Position numbers and translations under genes: made by a program. The notes beneath the pieces were generated by a model. The model worked only from the letters and a program-made list of their open reading frames with translations. It was not told where the DNA came from and ran no database searches. Positions 37,759-45,093 of a stretch of DNA of 64,000 nucleotides are shown here, one piece after another; the first letter of the stretch is position 1, and the number at the start of each line of letters is the position of its first letter. The stretch is from Bradyrhizobium sp. CSA112. Its GTDB lineage: Bacteria; Pseudomonadota; Alphaproteobacteria; Rhizobiales; Xanthobacteraceae. Location of the stretch: the NCBI RefSeq assembly GCF_029051645.1, contig NZ_JAACFS010000012.1, forward strand, positions 1-64,000, written 5' to 3'.

Positions 37759-38928
37759 GTGAAGCGGGACTTCGACCTCATCGTCTATGGCGCGACGGGT
37801 TACACCGGCCGTCTGATCGCCGAATATCTGGCGACATTCTATCGCGGCGATGATGCTCCGTCCTGGGCGATCGCTGGACGCTCGACCGACAAGCTCCAGA
37901 AGGTGCGTGCCGATATCGGCGCACCAGACAATTTGCCTTTGGTGAAGGCGGATGCCGCCGAGCCGGCCAGCCTGCGTTCGATGTGCGAACGTGCGGCCGT
38001 GATTATCACGACGGTCGGGCCCTATCAGCTCCACGGTCCCGAGCTTGTGGCGGCCTGCGCGGCGACGGGCACCGGCTATGTCGATCTGTGCGGCGAGCCG
38101 GCCTGGATGCGGCGCATGATCGACGCCCATCACGAAGAGGCGAAACGGACCGGCGCGCGCATCGTCTTCTCCTGCGGCTTCGATTCCATCCCGTTCGATC
38201 TCGGCGTGTTCACGTTGCAGGAGAAGGCGCGCGAGAAGTTCGGACGCCCGGCGCGGCGGGTCAAAGCCCGCCTGCGCAAGGTGAAAGGCGGCATGTCAGG
38301 CGGCACCGCGGCGAGCGCTCAGGCGACGTTGGCCGCCGCCGCGCGTGACCCCGCCCTGATCCGGCTGCTGAGCGATCCCTTCGCGCTGACCCCGGGATTC
38401 ACCGGGCCATCTCAGCCGTCGGGCCTTGTCCCCGAATACGACCCGAGCCTGAATGTATGGCTCGTGCCTTTCCCAATGGCGCCGATCAACACCAAGAACG
38501 TGCACCGCACGAATTTCCTGTTGGGTCATCCCTACGGCGCGGACTTCGTTTACGACGAGATGATGGTCGCGCCGGGTTTTGGGGAAATCGCCGGCGTAGC
38601 GACGGAGACGCTCGCCACGATGGTTTCCTTGTTCAGGACTGGCGGTCTCAAACCCGGCGGAGGTCCTTCTCGGGAAGAGCGCGAGAAGGGCTTCTACGAC
38701 ATCCTCTTCCGGGGCGAGTTGCCGGATGGCGGACGGGTCGAGGCGGTAGTCACGGGCGACCGCGATCCGGGCTACGGCTCGACCAGCAAGATGATCGCCG
38801 AGAGCGCTCTCTGCCTCGTGCGCGACGTGCAGGGCGAGGGCGGCGCCTGGACGCCGGGGGCGCTGATGGGTCCGGCGTTGCGCAAGCGTCTGGAGGAGCG
38901 CGCCGGTCTCACCTTCAGCGCGCATTGA
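37759..38928 (+). CDS. Saccharopine-dehydrogenase-like NAD(P)-dependent reductase
   Basis: 389 aa from GTG 37759, with GAGGAGGAT nine bases upstream. The N-terminal Rossmann motif VYGATGYTGRLIAEYL is typical of the Sacchrp_dh_NADP group, including trans-acting enoyl reductases of mycobacterial lipid synthesis and related proteins. A second conserved segment is SCGFDSIPFDLGV, also a hallmark of that group. It likely reduces a double bond or imine on a lipid or polyketide. No polyketide synthase is nearby, so the substrate is unknown. Confidence 0.9.
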   Translation: MKRDFDLIVYGATGYTGRLIAEYLATFYRGDDAPSWAIAGRSTDKLQKVRADIGAPDNLPLVKADAAEPASLRSMCERAAVIITTVGPYQLHGPELVAACAATGTGYVDLCGEPAWMRRMIDAHHEEAKRTGARIVFSCGFDSIPFDLGVFTLQEKAREKFGRPARRVKARLRKVKGGMSGGTAASAQATLAAAARDPALIRLLSDPFALTPGFTGPSQPSGLVPEYDPSLNVWLVPFPMAPINTKNVHRTNFLLGHPYGADFVYDEMMVAPGFGEIAGVATETLATMVSLFRTGGLKPGGGPSREEREKGFYDILFRGELPDGGRVEAVVTGDRDPGYGSTSKMIAESALCLVRDVQGEGGAWTPGALMGPALRKRLEERAGLTFSAH

Positions 38929-39077
38929 GGGAACGCTCAGAAATGCTGCGGCGTTCTGGATTACGTGAATCGTAGGCAACGAAAGCGCCGCTTGGCGAGT
39001 GCGCCCCCTCAAATCCGGTTCAATGGCCGCTTGCGGCCATAACATGATTGTCGCGAAATCCAGCAAAGGAGCCGACC

Positions 39078-39266
39078 ATGACCCAGCGTATCCCTGAGAA
39101 CTATTCCGCGGCCGAGTGGAGACTCGTCACCATCATGGGCGCGCTGCCGCCGCGTGTCCCCAACGATGACGACGATGATGATGATGATGATGAGGACGAA
39201 GACAACGACACCGAACCGGACGACGAGGAGCCTCCGGTCGTCAGAGACCCCGACGAAGACGAATAA
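39078..39266 (+). CDS. Small acidic protein with polyaspartate tail
   Basis: 62 aa from ATG 39078, with AAAGGAG nine bases upstream. The first 27 residues (MTQRIPENYSAAEWRLVTIM, then GALPPRVP) look folded or helical. The rest is almost all Asp and Glu: a run of nine Asp, then alternating acidic residues, ending DPDEDE. No family is known to me. The run uses both GAC and GAT, so it is not a simple trinucleotide expansion throughout. It could bind cations or basic proteins, or mimic DNA. Confidence 0.7.
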   Translation: MTQRIPENYSAAEWRLVTIMGALPPRVPNDDDDDDDDDEDEDNDTEPDDEEPPVVRDPDEDE

Positions 39267-39595
39267 GCGCGAGGGCTCGCAACAGCTCGCCAGCCCTGAT
39301 CGCAGTGCGGCTCGATGATTGGTTGCGTTGAGGGTCGGATGCCGTTCGATCAACCACATCGACGCCGGCTCATCGCAGCGCCCGGTCAATATCATCGTCG
39401 GCAGGAGCGGTCACGCAAGTTTGAGAGGACCGAATTTCACCTGGCGATATCAGCGGTGCATCGTAGATTGAGCTCGGGACGCGACTACATATTTGATCCA
39501 ATGCCTTAATCTGCAATTTTGTATTGCAGAGCTGGCGGCGGTGTTTCTGCGCCTTTTGCGCGGGAGTTTCGCTCGCCGCGATGATGGAGCATCGG

Positions 39596-40513
39596 ATGCG
39601 GACCACACGCCGAACGTTCCTGCAAGCCTCCACGGCAACAGCCGCAACTGCGCTCTTGCCGAGCGCACTGCATGCTCAGGCAGACGCACCCGCCCGCCGT
39701 CCGATACCCTCGACCCGCGAGGAGATACCGATCGTCGGATTAGGGACCTGGATCACCTTCAACGTCGGCAATGATCCGGCGCTCAGGGACGAATGCGCTC
39801 GTGTCATGGCCGCCTTCTTCGAGAGCGGCGGCCGCATGATCGACTCCTCGCCCATGTATGGCTCGTCGCAGCCCGTGATAGGCTACGGCCTTCAGAAGCT
39901 CGGGCGCCCCTCCGCGCTATTCTCGGCCGAAAAGGTCTGGACGTCCTCAGGCGCGGCAGGCCCGCCCCAGATCGAGCAATCGCGTCGCTTCTGGGGTGTG
40001 CCGAAATTCGACCTCGTTCAGGTTCACAACCTTCTCGCCTGGAAAGCGCATCTGCAGACGCTGTTCCAGATGAAGGCGACCGGCACGGTGCGTTACGTTG
40101 GCATCACCACATCCGAAGGCCGCCGGCACGATCTCGTCGAACAGATCATGCGGAACGAGCCTATCGATTTCGTGCAGCTTTCCTACAACGTCGCCGACCG
40201 CGAGGCGGAGGCGCGGCTGCTGCCGCTGGCGTCGGAGCGCGGCATCGCCGTGATCGTCAACCGGCCGTTCCGGCAGGGCGCGCTGACCCAACGGCTTCAG
40301 GGTAAGTCGCTGCCCGAATGGGCGGCCGAACTCGGCGTGTCGAGTTGGGCGCAACTCATGCTGAAGTTCATCCTCTCTCACCCGGCCGTCACCGTCGCAA
40401 TCCCGGCGACCACCCGCGTCGACCACGTGCGTGAAAACCTCTCGGCCGCCGCCGGCCCCATGCCTGATCCGGCCATGCGGGAGCGCATCTCGGCCCATGT
40501 GAAGGCTCTTTGA
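39596..40513 (+). CDS. Aldo/keto reductase with Tat signal
   Basis: 305 aa from ATG 39596, with GGAG eight bases upstream; an ATG at 39584 is possible. The Tat signal is TRRTFLQAST at residues 3-12, ending near ALHAQA. The AKR catalytic tetrad appears in order: Asp and Tyr in MIDSSPMYGSS, Lys in SAEKVW, His in VQVHNL. It reduces carbonyls with NADPH, or works in the periplasm with a bound cofactor since it is exported folded. Its TGA overlaps the ATG of the next gene (TGATG), so they are translationally coupled. Confidence 0.9.
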   Translation: MRTTRRTFLQASTATAATALLPSALHAQADAPARRPIPSTREEIPIVGLGTWITFNVGNDPALRDECARVMAAFFESGGRMIDSSPMYGSSQPVIGYGLQKLGRPSALFSAEKVWTSSGAAGPPQIEQSRRFWGVPKFDLVQVHNLLAWKAHLQTLFQMKATGTVRYVGITTSEGRRHDLVEQIMRNEPIDFVQLSYNVADREAEARLLPLASERGIAVIVNRPFRQGALTQRLQGKSLPEWAAELGVSSWAQLMLKFILSHPAVTVAIPATTRVDHVRENLSAAAGPMPDPAMRERISAHVKAL

Positions 40514-41196
40514 TGTCGGAGTGGTGGACCTACCGGGCAGGGGATTTCCTGCTGTTTTCGCCGCGCGTCTACTGGCGCATGTTCGAATCGCACAATGCGG
40601 CGCTCTGGCCGCTGCACGTACTGACGCTCGCCGCCGGCCTCACCATCATCCTGCTCATCGCGTGGCGGCCGGGAACCTGGGCACGCTGGCTCACGCTCAT
40701 CCTCGCGATCCTTTGGATCTTCGTCGGGTGGTCCTTCCTGTGGCAGCGCTACGCGACCATCAACTGGGCTGCCGCCTATGTCGCGCCGGCTTTCGTCGTT
40801 GAAGGCGTGTTGCTCCTCGTCGCATCCTCGCTCAATGGTCTTGCCTTCGACCGGCGCGGGCCTGCCGGTTGGATAGGATATCTCATCCTTGCCTTCGCAC
40901 TGGTCGGACAGCCCTTGCTTGCGCCGCTGCAGGGACGCGGCTGGGCCTCGTCCGAAGTCTTTGGCATCGCGCCGGATCCGACGGCGATCGCGACAACAGG
41001 CGTTCTGCTCCTCGCTCGCGGCAGGCTCTTGCCAGTGCTGCTGCCAATCCCCGTTCTCTGGTGCCTCCTGAGCGGCATAACCCTCAGGACGATGGGAGAG
41101 CCACAAGCCTGGGCCCCTTATGCCGCCCTGGCGCTCGCCGCCGCGGGCTGGATCTGGACGATCATCCGCCAGCGCAGATCGTCTTCGCCCGCGTGA
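40513..41196 (+). CDS. DUF6064 family membrane protein
   Basis: 227 aa from ATG 40513, overlapping the AKR stop by one base. It starts MSEWWTYRAGDFLLFSPRVY, the typical opening of DUF6064 proteins, and has about seven transmembrane segments. Function unknown. Coupling to an exported AKR suggests they act in one membrane-linked process, but that is inference. Nothing recognised follows for about 250 bases. Confidence 0.8.
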   Translation: MSEWWTYRAGDFLLFSPRVYWRMFESHNAALWPLHVLTLAAGLTIILLIAWRPGTWARWLTLILAILWIFVGWSFLWQRYATINWAAAYVAPAFVVEGVLLLVASSLNGLAFDRRGPAGWIGYLILAFALVGQPLLAPLQGRGWASSEVFGIAPDPTAIATTGVLLLARGRLLPVLLPIPVLWCLLSGITLRTMGEPQAWAPYAALALAAAGWIWTIIRQRRSSSPA

Positions 41197-41443
41197 ATGC
41201 GGGCAGCCGGATACGCGGATCGCCTCCAATATCCATCCTCAACAAGCCGCGCCACGAACGCGATCAATCAAAGCGAGCGTATCGGCAGGCAGCGCGTCGC
41301 CGCTCCATGGGGATGCGGCTGATCCAGTCATCGCCTGCATTTACCATTTATTAACTCTCCGCTTCGCGCTTTGGCGAACGCGTGAGAGAGTGGTTCATCG
41401 GATGAGAGGGGGTAGCTCATTCTGGAATGAGAGGGGATCGATA

Positions 41444-41611
41444 ATGAATCAGCTAGCAGAGCGCATGAGGGTCGTGGCTCTTTCGATGAGCCCGGAGCAC
41501 CTGATCGACAAATTTCTGGACCGGCTCGAGGAACTGAGGGGCGCGATGGCGCTTGCTGAAATCAACAGCTTGGCCCGCAACGAGGCGCGAACCAAGGTGC
41601 TGTTCGATTGA
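41444..41611 (+). CDS. Small hypothetical protein
   Basis: 55 aa from ATG 41444 (MNQLAERMRVVALSMSPEHL), with GAGAGGGG 10 bases upstream. It appears helical and amphipathic, without signal or membrane segments. I do not recognise a family. A good ribosome-binding site and a terminator-like hairpin directly after the stop (41619-41659) support that it is a real gene. Confidence 0.55.
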   Translation: MNQLAERMRVVALSMSPEHLIDKFLDRLEELRGAMALAEINSLARNEARTKVLFD

Positions 41612-41618
41612 TTTGCGA

Positions 41619-41659
41619 CTAAAGCGCGATGGCGCGGTCGAACCGCCATCGTGCTTTAG
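41619..41659 (+). terminator. Hairpin after the small gene
   Basis: CTAAAGCGCGATGGCG and CGCCATCGTGCTTTAG pair over 16 bases with one mismatch and a 9-base loop, followed by CTCATTATTGTTATTG. The stem begins eight bases after the stop of the 55-residue gene. A terminator is the simplest reading; the T run is broken. Confidence 0.6.
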
Positions 41660-41758
41660 CTCATTATTGTTATTGATTGTTATTTGGCGGGTGCGACGGC
41701 ACAAAGCCGTTGAAACAACTCAGCACCGGGCCAAATGGAGTGGATGTCCCAAATAGGC

Positions 41759-41905
41759 AACCATCCCTCCGGCGATCCCACGAAATCGCAGGCCGATATC
41801 CAGATGACCAAGCGATCGTCCAGATCACCATCCCGCGCGGCATTGCTGTGCACGACCGCATCATCATCGGCAGGACCGGGCATGCGAGCCTGATGTCATG
41901 GTCAG
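41759..41905 (+). pseudogene. Decayed fragment of radC 3' end
   Basis: The frame from 41759 reads NHPSGDPTKSQADIQMTK, then shifts by one lost base (AAGGCG in radC, AAGCG here) into ITIPRGIAVHDRIIIGRTGH. The DNA follows radC 25773-25905 closely, including the JAMM core, but lacks all the upstream part. It is a partial duplicate or the remnant of a second radC, which accessory regions often carry. Confidence 0.85.
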
Positions 41906-42170
41906 CACGCCGGCTTCCTTGCGGAACCAGCGGCCGTCTCCGACGATTGGTTTGAGGCTTGTGTCACGGAACCTTCCTGACGGCTGGAAGGTCCGGGGAA
42001 CCTAACGGCGAGGATGCCGACAGTTCACAGACTGCGACAGGCGGCTGTCGGCGCACAGGCAGTTCACTCGCTCCGGAATGCGGAAGCCGCTATCACCCAC
42101 TGTTCCTTGCGGCGACTGATTGTTTGCGGGGCTTGCCTCGCTTCTGCAGGCCAATACCTGGAGTAAGGGT

Positions 42171-42614
42171 ATGAACGCATCGGAAATGTTGTCACGCCAA
42201 GGGCGTTATCTTCTTCAACTCGGCGTTGTGCTGTTTCTCTTCACGTCATTTGAGGGCTTCATTATTCCTGCGCTTGCGGCCCCCAATCTCGGCCGCTCAG
42301 TCCACACGCTATCCGGTTTTACCGGAGTCTTGTTCCTGACAATGGGACTGATGTGGCCGATGCTCAAGCTTGGCACCACGGCATCAAGAGTAGCGTTCTG
42401 GCTCCTGATCTATTCAGCGCTGGCGACGATTGCCGGATTTGTTGTCGCGGCATTTTTGGGAGCCGGCGGCTCGATCATTCCCATCGCAGCCCAGGGGGTG
42501 CGTGGGAGCGACCTTCAGGAAGCGATGATCCAGGCACTGATGTATCCGGCCGCGCCAACCGGCATCGTTGCGTTCGGGTTGATCCTTTGGGGCCTTCGCG
42601 CCAATCCCAATTGA
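42171..42614 (+). CDS. Small membrane protein, four transmembrane segments
   Basis: 147 aa from ATG 42171, with GGAGTAAGGGT before it. The segments are at about residues 12-35, 45-65, 75-100 and 120-142. No family is recognised. It resembles small hydride-type or DUF membrane proteins of unknown function. It is alone, with the next gene on the opposite strand 65 bases on. Confidence 0.7.
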   Translation: MNASEMLSRQGRYLLQLGVVLFLFTSFEGFIIPALAAPNLGRSVHTLSGFTGVLFLTMGLMWPMLKLGTTASRVAFWLLIYSALATIAGFVVAAFLGAGGSIIPIAAQGVRGSDLQEAMIQALMYPAAPTGIVAFGLILWGLRANPN

Positions 42615-42679
42615 TCGCTTGCCGCGCTATCGCTGCGCACGTTGGCGGCTAGCTCGCACTATCTCCAACAGCATATCCA

Positions 42680-43174
42680 TCAGATGATCTGGGAAATATT
42701 GTAGGCGATGCCGCCTTCCACCAGATATCCCGATCCGACGCAGACGATGTCGTTCATCCAGGCGTATGGCTCCGCCCCGGTCTCGAACAGCGGATTGGTA
42801 CGGAAATAATACCGCGACGGATCGACCTGATATCGCTTCGCTGGATCGGCCATCTCCGCCCGCAGTTCGGGCGGCGTGATCCAGCGGCCGCCATAACTCA
42901 TCTGCACCAGCGCACCGTCATGCATGCGAAGCGTCAGGCGGACATCCAGCGACATGGCACCGTCGGCGCGAAACAGCGCCCAGTCGCCGCCGCCGGGCAC
43001 CACCTCGCCGCGCAGCCTGGGGCCTTCGAAGCTCCCGCCCGCCGCACCGAACAGGATGCGGCGGCCGAGCGGGCCGTCGCCGATGTCCAGTTTCGGATTG
43101 AGATCGACGACGATGTCGAACAATGGCGCCATGCTGATCGCGGCGACCGGTTTGACGCGCGCATCTCGTGTCAT
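42680..43174 (-). CDS. DUF3237 family protein
   Basis: 164 aa from ATG 43174; a longer frame to 43396 overlaps the gene upstream. The segment GPLGRRILFGAAGGSFEGPRLRG (key parts: GRRILFG and GSFEGPRLRG) is the DUF3237 signature, and GDWALFRADG follows. It folds as a small beta barrel and is often found beside aromatic or steroid catabolic genes. Function unknown. It follows the NTF2-like gene by 28 bases and probably shares its transcript under the divergent TetR. Confidence 0.85.
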   Translation of the reverse strand: MTRDARVKPVAAISMAPLFDIVVDLNPKLDIGDGPLGRRILFGAAGGSFEGPRLRGEVVPGGGDWALFRADGAMSLDVRLTLRMHDGALVQMSYGGRWITPPELRAEMADPAKRYQVDPSRYYFRTNPLFETGAEPYAWMNDIVCVGSGYLVEGGIAYNISQII

Positions 43175-43202
43175 GTTTGAAGCCTGCTCTGCTGGGGGGA
43201 TG

Positions 43203-43673
43203 TCATTCGGCGGCCTGCTGCCGGGCGGCCGCATCGGCGAAGGTCTTGCGCCGAACCGTATCTGTCGAGACGCCGGACTGCGCGCACAGCTCCGACAGGT
43301 CGAAGAAAAAGCGCTCGCGGGCGATCCGGTCGTCCTTGAAGGCGAACTGGATGAATACGGGAAGTTCGGCGCGCCGGCCGTTCGGTACCACGCCAAAGCG
43401 ATCGCCGGTCATGGTCATCCGTACATGACCCCAGCAGACGAGCGTATCGTCGTTGGCGGCGTGGCCTTCGAGCACGACGTTGTAATCGGGAAACGAGACG
43501 AAGAAGCGGCTCAGCACCTTCTCGTTCTCGGCAAGTCCGCGGGCGCTGGTGCCGAAGGCCGGGGTTTCCAGCAACATGTCGTGATGCAGAACGGCTAACG
43601 CCGCCGGCACATCCTGCCGGCTTTTTGCCGCCGCCAATGCCTGCGCCAGCTCGAACATCCGGTCGCTGTTCAT
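43203..43673 (-). CDS. SnoaL/NTF2-like small polyketide-cyclase-type protein
   Basis: 156 aa from ATG 43673, with AAGGAGGG seven bases upstream. It has the ester-cyclase pattern with LLETPAFGTSARGLAE and RFFVSFPDYNV, as in SnoaL-like ring-forming or isomerase proteins. No catalytic residue can be confirmed from sequence. Divergent from the TetR gene, with an operator-like palindrome at 43749-43765 between them. It leads a two-gene unit with DUF3237. Confidence 0.8.
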   Translation of the reverse strand: MNSDRMFELAQALAAAKSRQDVPAALAVLHHDMLLETPAFGTSARGLAENEKVLSRFFVSFPDYNVVLEGHAANDDTLVCWGHVRMTMTGDRFGVVPNGRRAELPVFIQFAFKDDRIARERFFFDLSELCAQSGVSTDTVRRKTFADAAARQQAAE

Positions 43674-43748
43674 GTAATTCCCTCCTTCCCAAGGGGCCCT
43701 TCCGCCAAAGCAAAAGTGGCTATACCAAATTCGTACCATCTGTTTTTT

Positions 43749-43765
43749 ACATACCGACTGTATGT
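43749..43765. promoter_or_regulatory. Candidate TetR/AcrR operator
   Basis: ACATAC-5 bases-GTATGT is a perfect inverted repeat. It is in the 135-base divergent gap between the NTF2-like gene and the TetR gene. The ACATAC/GTATGT half-sites are the same as in the E. coli AcrR operator, although spacing differs. It is a good candidate for autoregulation and repression of the pair. Confidence 0.65.
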
Positions 43766-43808
43766 TATATGTTGATAGGATCATAAGCGTCAAGTGGTAT
43801 GTCGGGGC

Positions 43809-44417
43809 ATGCAGGAAAACGGCCGCGAACGAACCCGCCGCGAGGAATACACCGAGGCCACGAGGCAGGCGTTGCTGGCGGCCGGCCGGGACGCTTTTGC
43901 GAGCGAGGGCTATCAAGCGGCGGGGATCGAGGCGATCTCGCGCGCCGCGCGGGTGACACGGGGCGCCTTCTATCACCACTTCGAGGACAAGAAGGCGCTG
44001 TTCGACGCCGTGGTCGTCGCCTTGCAGATCGATGCCGCCGCAAAGATCGAAGCGAGAGCCAAGACGCAGCGCAAGGTGTGGGATCGCCTGACCGAAGGCA
44101 TCGATGCCTATCTCGACGTCTGCCTCGAACCAGCCTATGCGCGCATCGTGATCCAGGAAGCGCCGGCGGTGCTCGGCAATGCGCGCTACCGGGAGATCGA
44201 GGAAGCCCACCCGATGGCCCTGCTCACCGCGACGCTGGCGGCGCTGAAGCGCCAGGGCGAGCTCGACTTCGAGGACATCGAGCTCTTGAGCCGGATGGTC
44301 GATGCGATGATCTGCGAGGTCGCGCTGCTGCTGCCCGGGGCGGAGAATCCGAAAAAGCTCCGCACCCGCGGACAAAAGATCGTCGGCAGCCTGCTCGGCG
44401 CCTTCCGCACGGCCTGA
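43809..44417 (+). CDS. TetR family transcriptional regulator
   Basis: 202 aa from ATG 43809 (MQENGRERTRREEYTEATRQ). The helix-turn-helix is at about 37-58 (IEAISRAARVTRGAFYHHFE), a standard TetR pattern with KKALFDAV after it. The C-terminal domain binds an unknown ligand and dimerises. It probably represses the divergent NTF2-like and DUF3237 pair through the palindrome at 43749-43765. Confidence 0.9.
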   Translation: MQENGRERTRREEYTEATRQALLAAGRDAFASEGYQAAGIEAISRAARVTRGAFYHHFEDKKALFDAVVVALQIDAAAKIEARAKTQRKVWDRLTEGIDAYLDVCLEPAYARIVIQEAPAVLGNARYREIEEAHPMALLTATLAALKRQGELDFEDIELLSRMVDAMICEVALLLPGAENPKKLRTRGQKIVGSLLGAFRTA

Positions 44418-44779
44418 GCGCGGACGCACTCCCGGCTCGACCCATCGCCGTACCGCCTCCGCGGTGTCGGCCGGCGTGGTGTTGAAGCAAATGCGGGTTT
44501 GCGGCGCGCCGAGGTGAACCAGATTGATGATCCGCTCAAATAGCTGCAGCCGCTCCCGCGGCTCGCGCAGCCATGCGCCGATCACCACGCAGTCATAATG
44601 CTTTGCTTGCTCCCAGGCAAAATGATTTGGCTCAAAGAAACGCGCGCATCGTCAGACAAGTTCCAGCCTTGCCATGACATCACGGTTCGACTTGTGTCGA
44701 AGCATTCTTGTCACGAAATCGGCTATTGCCTCGCGAGCTCGAGACCGAGCGCGTGCTGGATGTTTCACAGGAGAACACC
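44418..44779. other. 362-base gap holding a gene fragment
   Basis: Its left part contains a conserved but truncated frame on the minus strand, listed separately. The rest (44655-44779) is the leader of the ABM gene. No terminator for the TetR gene was seen. Confidence 0.4.
44430..44651 (-). pseudogene. Fragment of a conserved hypothetical protein
   Basis: After a TGA at 44652-44654 the minus strand reads about 65 codons: HYDCVVIGAWLREPRERLQL and then RICFNTTPADTAEAVRRWV. I recall small Bradyrhizobium proteins with the pattern DCVLIGAG.R.....LLFE..IN..H..AP.ARICFNT.P.DTA.AV.RW. No start codon fits, the N-terminal part is missing, and the frame runs on antisense into the TetR gene. It is therefore a broken gene. 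Recognition is from memory. Confidence 0.5.
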
Positions 44780-45091
44780 ATGGCTGCCACAGACAACGCA
44801 AACCAGAACCTCGTCGTCACGGCTTTTTGGGAAGTCAATTCGGGCGAAGAAGGTACCGTCGCGGAGCTTCTGAAGGATTTTCTGCCGCAGGCGCAGCGCG
44901 AGCCTGGCGTCAAGGCGTTCCAGATTCACCAGAACGTCGCAAAGCCGCGGGAATTCTTCTTCTACGAGGTTTTCGCGGGCGAAGCGGCCGTCGCCGAGCA
45001 TCAGCAGACCGACCACTTCAAGAACATCATCCTCGGGCAGGCGATTCCGAAACTCGCCAGGCGCGAACGGTCACAGTTCCGTTTCATCTGA
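44780..45091 (+). CDS. ABM-domain protein (putative quinol monooxygenase)
   Basis: 103 aa from ATG 44780, with AGGAG nine bases upstream; an in-frame ATG at 44708 has no such site. The small ferredoxin-like fold reads TAFWEVNSGEEGTVAELLKD, PGVKAFQIHQN, FFFYEVF and AEHQQTDHFK, the antibiotic biosynthesis monooxygenase pattern with the conserved His and Tyr region. Such proteins oxidise quinols or protect against aldehydes. It converges on the ECF sigma gene, two bases away. Confidence 0.85.
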   Translation: MAATDNANQNLVVTAFWEVNSGEEGTVAELLKDFLPQAQREPGVKAFQIHQNVAKPREFFFYEVFAGEAAVAEHQQTDHFKNIILGQAIPKLARRERSQFRFI

Positions 45092-45093
45092 AA

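Larger units (their letters stand above)
41612..42170. other. 559-base gap with hairpin and radC remnant
   Basis: Apart from the hairpin at 41619-41659 and the radC fragment at 41759-41905, I see no gene. The last 20 bases carry the GGAGTAAGGGT site of the following membrane gene. Confidence 0.4.

Noticed and set aside
39160..39210. Asp codon run as a simple-sequence artefact
   Set aside because: Both GAC and GAT are used and the frame is preserved by a good start site and a proper stop, so a real acidic tail is more likely.
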